Shown here piece after piece: positions 15,834 through 21,687 of a DNA stretch of 21,687 nucleotides. The stretch is from the NCBI GenBank assembly GCA_946410505.1, contig CAMKAP010000006.1:1-21687 (forward strand), written 5' to 3'. Origin of the DNA: an uncultured Clostridia bacterium (GTDB taxonomy: Bacteria; Bacillota_A; Clostridia; Oscillospirales; Oscillospiraceae). Under the pieces are notes generated by a model, which saw only the letters and a list, made by a program, of their open reading frames with translations, was not told the DNA's origin and searched no databases. Position 1 is the stretch's first letter. Every line of letters starts with the position of its first letter. A program made the translations under genes and the position numbers.

Positions 15834-18704
15834 TTACTCCTCCTTCTTCCTTGCCTTGAGGGTGGAGACCGTGAAGAGCGCAAGGGCTCCCAGCGCAAGC
15901 ACGCCAAGGGCTGCGTTGACGCCGATCAGCGCGGGCTTCCACCATGGCGTAAAGTCCTCAACGGCAACCTCTTTGCTCAGGCCGTTGATCAGATTGGAGC
16001 GGCTCATGGAATAGAGATAATAGTGCGCCACCTCGCGCAGCTTGCCCCAGATAAAGCCGTCGCGGTCTTTGGTCAGATAGTTGGAGGCCTCGGGCACGCG
16101 GCCGGGGTCGTTGTTAAACTGGTTGGTGCCCGCCCGCAGCGCGTCTCCGGTGCCCATGTAGCTGGCAGAGTCCTTGGAGGAGTCGGTCATGTTGATGCCC
16201 GTAAAGCCCCATTCGCCGCGCAGCACGGTGGTCATCGTCTCATAGTCGGAGGCGGTCGGGATGCAGCCGATGCGGTTGTAGGCCGTCATCGTGCCGAGGC
16301 TGTGGTCCTTCTGCAGGCCGCCCTCAAAGCCCTTGAGCGGCCCTTCGCGGTAGGCCTGCTCGGTCATGAAGGTGGCAACGCCGTGGCGGTTGGTCTCCTG
16401 GTCGTTGCCGCAGAAGTGCTTGAAGGTCCCCACCAGGCCGTTTTCCGCCATCGCCTTGGTCTGGAGCTCACCGCAGAGATAGCTCATGATGGCGTCTTCG
16501 GAGTAATACTCAAAGTTTCTGCCGCTGTAGGGGGTGCGGTGAATGTTGCCGCCGGGAGCGTAGATCTGGCGGAAGCCGATCCAGTAGCTCTCCTCAGCCA
16601 GGAATTCGCCGCGCTTTTGCAGCACTTCCTTGCTGAAGCTGCTGGAGGCCACCATTTCGGCATTGAAGAGCACGCCGCTCTGGTGCCCGTCCGGGCCGTC
16701 GCCGCCGGCATAGGCCGGGAAGTCGATGGAGGCAATGGCGTCGAGCGCCATCTTGTCGCCGACGATCTGCGCAAGCTCGGTCACGGCCAGCTCGTCGATG
16801 AGCTCCTCCCACAGAGGATCGTCAAAGGGCACGTCCTTCATGTCGATGAAGGCGATGCCGTTTTCCTGCTTGTACTTGTAGGCGCTGATATCCGGCGCGT
16901 CGGCAGGCTTTACGTACTGGAAGTTCTCCATCAGATCCTGGATCTCAGGCGTCGCCGTCAGCGTGGTCACGGTGTCGGGGAAGGTGTTCCAGTCGGCGCG
17001 GGTCAGATAGGTGACGGCGCCGTCGATGAAATAATTGATGTCGCGGTCTTCAAAATGATTGCTGACGACCTCGCCGGTGTAGGGGGAGACGGCCCAGGTG
17101 CTGTTGTCCAGCTGATCCAGGGTCTCCTTGTGTGCCTTGGCCGCGTCGCCGGGCACTGGATTGCCCTCCGCGTCGGTCATGCCCTCAGCGCCTCGCGCGG
17201 CGAGAACATTGTTGAGCGCGTCGTGGGCGTCGTCGCCGATGGTGAAGTAGTAATCGCCCGCGTCGAAGACGTAAGAGCCCGTTTTGCTGGGATCGGCGCC
17301 GTTGACAGCCTTGCTGTCATAGGCGGCGAAGATGTAATCGGAAAAGCTGAGCGTCACGGTCTCGCTCTCGCCGCTGGCAAGGGCGGCGGTCTTTCCGAAG
17401 TCCGCAAGCTGGATGGCGCTCTTCTCGGTCTGCCCGGCTTCCCAGGGCAGCTGGACGTAGAGCTGCACCACGTCCTTGCTCTTTCCGTCAAAGCCGCCGT
17501 TGTTGGTGACCTTGACCTCGGCGGTCACGGTGTGGCTCGTTCTGTCCCAGTCGACGCTCAGAAGCTCCTGGGTAAAGTCGGCATAGCTCTGCCCCGCGCC
17601 GAAGGTGTAGACCATTTCGTCCGCGTAGTTCCAGCTGCCGTCTTTGGAAGCATAGACGCCCTTGGCGCTGTCGGCGTTGTTGACGCCGAGCACCGTATCC
17701 TGATAGCGCGTCTCATAGTACTTGTAGCCTACATAGATGCCCTCGGCATAGACGAGGTACTTGTTCTTGTAGAGGCCGGTAAGATTCGAGAAGGTGAAGT
17801 CGCCCGCGTTCTGCATGGCGGCGGAGCTGAGAGAATCCGCGGCATAGGTGATCACATTTCTGCCGGAGGGGTCGGCCTTGCCAGTCAGAAGATTCGCAAC
17901 GCCGGTAAAGCCGTAGTTGCCGGGATAGCCGACCCACAAAATCGCATCCACGCCGTAGTCGGGCAGCTCGCCCAGCTCCATGGCGTAGCCGGAATTGAGC
18001 ACCACGATGATCTTGTCAAAGCCGGCGTCCTGGATCAGCTTCAGGGTTTCGATCTCCTCCGGGTGCAGGCGCAGCTCGGGGATGTCCGCCGGGCCCTCCT
18101 GCCAGTCGCCTTGCAGGCCGTGGTTCAGGTCGCCTTCTTCCCCGCCGAAACGGCTCATGACATAGATTGCCGCGTCGCTGTAATCGGAAAAGCTGTTTGT
18201 CACGCTGCTGTAGCTGGAAGCCGGGATCTCGCCGATCAGACCGGTTTTCGTTCTGCTGCCGCCGGCGGCGACGATGGCGTTATATACGGTTTCGTTGACG
18301 GAAACGCCCGCTTCCTTCAGCGCGTCATACAGATTGACGCCGCTGTTGGCCGGGCCGCCGGAGCCGCCGTGGTAGACCGGCGTGGCCGCCGCGTAGCCGA
18401 ACAGCGTCACTTTGGTCGAAGCGCTGAGCGGCAGCGCCTTGTTCTCATTGCGGAGCAGGACGCTTCCCTCCTCCTGCGACCGGATCAGGTAGGACTGGAG
18501 GTCTGCGCGCATTTCTTCCATGCTGCCGTAAGCGGAAGGATAATAGTTCGTGTCGTCGGACACGGCCTGAACCGGCGGCAGGGTTCCGAGAAAGAGGTTG
18601 ACGTCTCCTTCCCGGTGGAAGGCGAGGGCGGTCCCGAAACCGGTGATGCTCAGCACGAGGATCAGCAGCACGGAAATGCCCCGCCAGAAATTGGATTTTT
18701 TCAT
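15834..18704 (-). CDS. Membrane-anchored glycoside hydrolase family 3 protein (paralogue)
   Basis: A 956-residue protein with an N-terminal anchor (about 9-28) and a C-terminal helix (about 925-948) followed by KARKKEE. As in the other GH3, the sandwich domain is first (about 70-290; GGEEGD at 187-192, likely acid/base E189), an Fn3-like region follows (about 375-460), and the TIM barrel is last (about 630-905; GRNFEYYSED at 728-737, FKHFCGNDQE, and D841 in INMTDS as nucleophile). The TPWW motif (919-922) just before the last helix is shared. The ATG lies seven bases after GGAGGG and 30 bp after the small lipoprotein gene. Its catalytic core is complete, so an active extracellular glycosidase is expected. 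The order of domains and the double anchor make its substrate likely to be at or near the cell surface. Confidence 0.9.
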   Translation of the reverse strand: MKKSNFWRGISVLLILVLSITGFGTALAFHREGDVNLFLGTLPPVQAVSDDTNYYPSAYGSMEEMRADLQSYLIRSQEEGSVLLRNENKALPLSASTKVTLFGYAAATPVYHGGSGGPANSGVNLYDALKEAGVSVNETVYNAIVAAGGSRTKTGLIGEIPASSYSSVTNSFSDYSDAAIYVMSRFGGEEGDLNHGLQGDWQEGPADIPELRLHPEEIETLKLIQDAGFDKIIVVLNSGYAMELGELPDYGVDAILWVGYPGNYGFTGVANLLTGKADPSGRNVITYAADSLSSAAMQNAGDFTFSNLTGLYKNKYLVYAEGIYVGYKYYETRYQDTVLGVNNADSAKGVYASKDGSWNYADEMVYTFGAGQSYADFTQELLSVDWDRTSHTVTAEVKVTNNGGFDGKSKDVVQLYVQLPWEAGQTEKSAIQLADFGKTAALASGESETVTLSFSDYIFAAYDSKAVNGADPSKTGSYVFDAGDYYFTIGDDAHDALNNVLAARGAEGMTDAEGNPVPGDAAKAHKETLDQLDNSTWAVSPYTGEVVSNHFEDRDINYFIDGAVTYLTRADWNTFPDTVTTLTATPEIQDLMENFQYVKPADAPDISAYKYKQENGIAFIDMKDVPFDDPLWEELIDELAVTELAQIVGDKMALDAIASIDFPAYAGGDGPDGHQSGVLFNAEMVASSSFSKEVLQKRGEFLAEESYWIGFRQIYAPGGNIHRTPYSGRNFEYYSEDAIMSYLCGELQTKAMAENGLVGTFKHFCGNDQETNRHGVATFMTEQAYREGPLKGFEGGLQKDHSLGTMTAYNRIGCIPTASDYETMTTVLRGEWGFTGINMTDSSKDSASYMGTGDALRAGTNQFNNDPGRVPEASNYLTKDRDGFIWGKLREVAHYYLYSMSRSNLINGLSKEVAVEDFTPWWKPALIGVNAALGVLALGALALFTVSTLKARKKEE

Positions 18705-18734
18705 CGCTTGTCCCTCCGGGTCATGTGGGCCGGA

Positions 18735-19361
18735 TCAGGCCGAGAGCTCGGGGGTGTAATCGAAGCTGGCGGTCTTCTGGTTGACCTGGATGCTTGCGCC
18801 GGTGAAGCTCAGGCTTTCGAGGAACTGGGCGGCGGTCCAGGGCTGGGCGTCCGGGTCGTAGATCGGGGCGCCGGTGTTCTGATCAACGCCCGTGGGCGGC
18901 ACGACCTTCTTGCCCATGTCGTCGTTCCAGTTGTCGGTATCCAGCCAGTAGGTCTGGTCATAGCTCTCCACGACGCGGGTGGGAGCGGAGAGGACGACGT
19001 CCAGCAGATCCTCGTCCAGGTCGTTGACCTGAGAGGTGTAGGTGCCGTAGAATTTGACGATGGAGTTGGTGCGCTCGTTGCCCTTGGCGTCGTTGGTGCT
19101 CTCAGCCAGCTCCAGCGCGGAGAAGGTGGAAGCGGAGACGATGGCGACATAGGTGTTGTCGTCCAGGAGCGTGATCTCCTGCTGGGTGAAGGTGGTCAGA
19201 TAGTAGTTATACTGGGGACGCATGTTGGAATAGGAAAGCTCTGCGGGAGAGAGGTAGACGCCGACGGTTTTCGCGTTGCCGGACGCCGCGCTGCCGCCGC
19301 AGCCGGCCAGCAGAACCGCCACCATGGCGACTGCGAGGATGATGGACAGAAGCTTTTTCAT
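18735..19361 (-). CDS. Small lipoprotein, first gene of the GH3 operon
   Basis: A 208-residue protein with a lipoprotein signal peptide ending in the lipobox LLAGC (acylated C21) and a short Gly/Ser tether. The body has alternating strands (TQQEITLLDDNTYVAIV, then IVKFYGTYTSQ) and a polar Asp/Trp-rich segment. The pattern of a DDNTY turn followed by a GTY strand recalls the L-x-x-DGT and GTW strands of the 446-residue lipoprotein, so the two may share a lipocalin-like fold. I do not recognise the family. It is preceded by AGGAGG seven bases from the ATG and by the promoter at 19410-19438. As the promoter-proximal gene it is likely the most abundant product and may act as a surface partner of the first GH3. 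Confidence 0.75.
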   Translation of the reverse strand: MKKLLSIILAVAMVAVLLAGCGGSAASGNAKTVGVYLSPAELSYSNMRPQYNYYLTTFTQQEITLLDDNTYVAIVSASTFSALELAESTNDAKGNERTNSIVKFYGTYTSQVNDLDEDLLDVVLSAPTRVVESYDQTYWLDTDNWNDDMGKKVVPPTGVDQNTGAPIYDPDAQPWTAAQFLESLSFTGASIQVNQKTASFDYTPELSA

Positions 19362-19378
19362 TTTCGTTCCTCCTATAT

Positions 19379-19396
19379 CGGGGCGTATTTTCCCCG
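19379..19396 (-). other. Small GC hairpin in the leader of the GH3 operon
   Basis: CGGGG (19379-19383) can pair with CCCCG (19392-19396) around an 8-nt loop. On the minus-strand RNA it lies about six bases upstream of the AGGAGG ribosome site of the small lipoprotein gene. It could affect translation or mRNA stability, but the stem is only 5 bp. Confidence 0.3.
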
Positions 19397-19409
19397 TTGT
19401 TGCATGGAC

Positions 19410-19438
19410 AGCATATTTGTTTCACGCCTCTTCTTCAA
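19410..19438 (-). promoter_or_regulatory. Predicted sigma-A promoter of the GH3/lipoprotein operon
   Basis: On the minus strand TTGAAG (-35, 19433-19438) and TATGCT (-10, 19410-19415) are separated by exactly 17 bp. The predicted leader is about 40 nt. It points away from the two-component promoter at 19509-19537, so both lie back to back in a 199-bp region. Confidence 0.65.
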
Positions 19439-19458
19439 TTCCAATCGCATAACCTTGC

Positions 19459-19508
19459 TTTGAAACAGCACACTCTTTCATCCCATGCCCGCGAAGTTTC
19501 GTTTCAAA
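19459..19508. promoter_or_regulatory. Inverted repeat between the two divergent promoters
   Basis: TTTGAAAC (19459-19466) and its exact complement GTTTCAAA (19501-19508) lie 42 bp apart start to start, four helical turns. They are placed upstream of both predicted -35 boxes. A further GTTTCA occurs at 19419-19424. This could be a regulator site for the divergent promoters, but chance is possible at this length. Confidence 0.35.
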
Positions 19509-19537
19509 TTGACTTTTTTGCGCCAATTGTTTATAGT
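19509..19537 (+). promoter_or_regulatory. Predicted sigma-A promoter of the two-component genes
   Basis: TTGACT (19509-19514) and TATAGT (19532-19537) are separated by 17 bp, close to consensus. Transcription would begin near 19544, which rules out the in-frame ATG at 19543 and supports the ATG at 19561. Confidence 0.75.
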
Positions 19538-19560
19538 ATCGAATGAAGGGGATGAGAAAC

Positions 19561-20274
19561 ATGATTCGAATCGCCATCGTAGAGGATGACAGGGAGCACG
19601 CGCTTCGGCTGGAAAACGCGCTGAAGAAATATGCCGACGAGCATAAGCTGACCCTGCAGATCCGCATTTTTTACAACGTGATCAGCTTTCTTGAGCAATA
19701 CGCAGGAGACTATGAGATCGTGTTCATGGACATCATGATGCCCATGATGAACGGGATGGACGCCTCCCGGATGCTGCGGGAGAAGGACGAAAACGTCATG
19801 CTGATTTTTGTCACCAGCATGGGGCAGTATGCCATCCGGGGCTATGAGGTCTCCGCCTCCGATTTCATCGTCAAGCCGGTGGAATACCCCTCCTTCGCCC
19901 TCAAATTCACGCGGGCGCTCAGCAAGCTCCCCAAGAAGGAGGACCGTGACGTTCTCATCCGCACGGAGACCGGCTTTGTCAAGCTGTCGCCGGACCGCAT
20001 CACGTACGTCGAGGTGCGATCCCACCACTGCATATACCACACGAGATCCGGCCAATTCCGCCAGTATCAGACCATGAAAAGCGTGGAAGCGGCACTGGAC
20101 GGGCAGGGCTTTGCCCGATGCAACAACTATCTGCTGGTAAACCTTGCCTATGTGGAGAAGATCGAGGGCTTAACGGTACAGGTGGCGGGAGAGGCGCTTC
20201 AGATCAGCCACCCGAAGCGCAAGGAATTTGCCGACCGCTTTGCCCAGTTCACGGGGGCGGCGAGGCATGATTGA
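19561..20274 (+). CDS. LytTR-family response regulator
   Basis: A 237-residue response regulator. The receiver domain (1-120) has the acidic pair EDD at 8-10, phospho-acceptor D57 (VFMDIMMP), conserved T85 and K105 (VKP). The LytTR DNA-binding domain (about 128-230) contains ARCNNYLLVNLAYVEKI. Proteins of this AgrA/LytR type bind pairs of direct 9-bp sites. An in-frame ATG exists at 19543, but the promoter and the AAGGGG at 19546-19551 place the true start at 19561. The gene overlaps the kinase gene by 8 bp (ATG inside its last codons), so they are translated together. The divergent GH3 operon is the obvious candidate target. Confidence 0.9.
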   Translation: MIRIAIVEDDREHALRLENALKKYADEHKLTLQIRIFYNVISFLEQYAGDYEIVFMDIMMPMMNGMDASRMLREKDENVMLIFVTSMGQYAIRGYEVSASDFIVKPVEYPSFALKFTRALSKLPKKEDRDVLIRTETGFVKLSPDRITYVEVRSHHCIYHTRSGQFRQYQTMKSVEAALDGQGFARCNNYLLVNLAYVEKIEGLTVQVAGEALQISHPKRKEFADRFAQFTGAARHD

Positions 20275-21613
20275 TACCATTGTTTCGATTCTGGGGAAAT
20301 ACGCCTTTGACGGTTTTTCCCTGATCCTGACCTTTTTGGAATCTCAGCTCAGCATCGCCCTGTTCTGCGGTCAGGTCCGAAAGCGGAATGCCTTCTTTCT
20401 GCGCCTGGCGATCGTTTTTCTGGAGGGCATCATATTAGCCTATTTGCTTGCCATATGGAACACGGAAGCGCAAAGCCTCCTTGTGCGGGTCGTCTGCTAT
20501 CTCTTGATCGCTTTATATAACTTTCTGTTTCTGCTTTTCTGCTGGGAGGATACGCTGGAGGAGCTTCTGATCGCTTTTTCCTGCGGTATGGCTGCCTACC
20601 AGATCGGCAACAAGGTCTATCCGCTGCTGCAAAACCTCTTAGGCATCGACGACAAGGCGACCATTTCGCTTCTTCGCAGCGATCCGCAGCAGCTTGCGGG
20701 CTGGGAATGGCTGCTGTTTTTCGCGATCCGCATCGGGACCTATTTTCTCCTGGTCTGGATCTTCCACCCCCGGGGCCGCCTGACCAGCGACCGGCGCACC
20801 AGGCGGAACATCGTGCTCCTCTCCGTTTCCACGGTGGCGATCGTAACGGTCCTCGTGTGCATCGCGCGCACCTATGAGGGCGAGAGCATGGCGCTGAACA
20901 TCGTCATCAAGCTTTTTGCCATCATCTTCAGCCTGGTGGTGCTGATGTTCGGGCGCGGCATCTTTTCCCAGAACGAAAAAGAGCAGCAGATCAACGTTCT
21001 CAACCAGCTCATGAAGCAGGAAAAGCTGCAGTTCGAATCCGTCAAGGCCAATATGGAGGTCATCAACATGAAGTGCCATGACCTCAAGCACATCATCCAC
21101 CGGATCGAGGGCAAGCTGACCGAGGACGAGACCGAGTCTCTGCGGGAAGCGATCCAGTTTTACGACGCCAGCATCAAAACCGGCAACGACATTCTGGATA
21201 TCGTCCTCTGCGAGAAGGCCATGGTGTGCCGAAAAAAGGGGATCGCCTTCACCTGCCTGGCTGACGGCCCGAAATTTGCCTTCCTCAGCCCGGTCCAGAT
21301 CTACTCGCTCTTCGGCAATATCCTGGATAACGCCATCGAGGCCGCGGAAAAGCTTCCCGATCCGCAGAACAAGGTGATCACCCTCACCTGTCACGAAAAC
21401 GGGGGTCAGTTGGAGATTGAAGAAAGCAATTACTTTGACGGAGCCATCAGTTATTCCGACGGAAAGCTTTCGACGCTGAAAGAGGATTCCACGCACCACG
21501 GTTACGGAACCAAGAGTATCCGCTATATTGCGGAGCAGTATGGAGGAAGGCTGGAAGTCAGGGTCGAGGGCAATATGTTTTTCCTCAGCGTTCTTTTCCC
21601 CGTCCAGAAATAA
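20267..21613 (+). CDS. GHKL sensor histidine kinase (AgrC-like)
   Basis: A 448-residue membrane sensor kinase. The N-terminal half (about 10-230) has several hydrophobic helices (about 14-32, 42-63, 72-92, 100-120, 147-165, 182-200 and 209-228), an AgrC-like sensor with little extracellular domain. A coiled stretch (235-265) follows, then the H-box CHDLKH with phospho-acceptor H271, the N-box GNILDNAIEAA (350-360) and the G-box GYGTKSI (412-418). This matches the HPK10-like GHKL kinases that pair with LytTR regulators. The ATG at 20267 overlaps the regulator stop; an in-frame start upstream at 20228 lies inside the regulator gene and lacks a ribosome site. No AgrD-type peptide or AgrB gene is present, so the signal is unknown. 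Confidence 0.9.
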   Translation: MIDTIVSILGKYAFDGFSLILTFLESQLSIALFCGQVRKRNAFFLRLAIVFLEGIILAYLLAIWNTEAQSLLVRVVCYLLIALYNFLFLLFCWEDTLEELLIAFSCGMAAYQIGNKVYPLLQNLLGIDDKATISLLRSDPQQLAGWEWLLFFAIRIGTYFLLVWIFHPRGRLTSDRRTRRNIVLLSVSTVAIVTVLVCIARTYEGESMALNIVIKLFAIIFSLVVLMFGRGIFSQNEKEQQINVLNQLMKQEKLQFESVKANMEVINMKCHDLKHIIHRIEGKLTEDETESLREAIQFYDASIKTGNDILDIVLCEKAMVCRKKGIAFTCLADGPKFAFLSPVQIYSLFGNILDNAIEAAEKLPDPQNKVITLTCHENGGQLEIEESNYFDGAISYSDGKLSTLKEDSTHHGYGTKSIRYIAEQYGGRLEVRVEGNMFFLSVLFPVQK

Positions 21614-21633
21614 AAAAGGCCCTCCGCTTCTGT

Positions 21634-21687
21634 TGAACCGAACCAGTAAAAACGGACAATAGACAAAAAGCCCCCTGATGTAGGAAA
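21634..21687. mobile_element. Possible end of an IS3-like insertion sequence, cut by the window edge
   Basis: Right after the kinase gene, AAAAAGGCCCTCCGC (21613-21627) looks like the left arm of a terminator, but no matching right arm follows in the window. Instead a sequence starting TGAACCG and containing CGGACA appears at 21634-21658. The pattern TG, several Cs, an A-rich stretch, then GGACA resembles IS3-family ends. A transposase gene would lie outside the window. This is a pattern inference only. Confidence 0.3.

Noticed and set aside
15816..19463. 1215-codon open frame on the plus strand opposite the first GH3 gene and the small lipoprotein
   Set aside because: It covers parts of three genes and their gaps, has no start signal, and has the same low-complexity composition as other antisense frames.
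19404..19463. Short plus-strand frame (19 codons) in the divergent control region, a possible signal peptide gene
   Set aside because: It has no ribosome site and lies upstream of the plus-strand promoter, so it would not be on that transcript. No AgrD-like features are present.
19428..19487. Short minus-strand frame (MKECAVSKQG...) upstream of the GH3 operon
   Set aside because: It overlaps the predicted -35 box and lies upstream of the transcription start. No ribosome site was found.

Overview
The window looks like chromosomal DNA from a high-GC anaerobic Clostridia-type Firmicute, most likely a gut Oscillospiraceae or Ruminococcaceae relative. That is an inference from strong GGAGG ribosome sites, sigma-A style promoters, a GPH-type sugar symporter, lipobox lipoproteins, a LytTR/GHKL two-component pair, and a VTC-DUF4956-CotH cluster. 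No rRNA, tRNA or CRISPR was seen.

Layout. (1) At 1-29 (minus) is the extreme 5' end of a gene that runs off the left edge, with a strong ribosome site. (2) At 78-7933 (minus) is a sugar-use operon: promoter, GH2 glycosidase (GTG start), GH43-like glycosidase, GPH/MFS symporter, second GH2 glycosidase, then a rho-independent terminator. None of its enzymes has a signal peptide, so the operon appears to import an oligosaccharide and split it in the cytosol. Two direct repeats 21 bp apart lie just upstream of a weak -35, which suggests an AraC-type activator that is not in the window. (3) At 8009-10957 (minus) is a VTC-domain polyphosphate-polymerase-like gene, a DUF4956 membrane protein and a CotH-like kinase. 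The VTC gene carries one in-frame amber codon and is otherwise intact. (4) At 11016-19361 (minus) is a surface operon: a small lipoprotein, a GH3 protein anchored at both ends, a four-helix membrane protein, a larger lipoprotein and a second double-anchored GH3 paralogue. (5) At 19561-21613 (plus) is a divergently transcribed LytTR response regulator and GHKL histidine kinase. (6) The right edge holds what may be an IS3-like element end, possibly inserted in the terminator of the two-component genes.

The most interesting unit is 8009-21613. A two-component system sits back to back with a membrane GH3/lipoprotein operon and shares a 199-bp control region with it. Only one convincing promoter was found for the eight minus-strand genes downstream. 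Two terminator-like hairpins lie inside that run, one before the second GH3 gene and one before the VTC gene, and neither leaves room for a normal new promoter. This suggests graded read-through from the GH3 operon into the VTC-DUF4956-CotH genes. Glycan substrates, the sensed signal and the link between GH3 proteins and the polyphosphate/CotH genes cannot be read from sequence alone.
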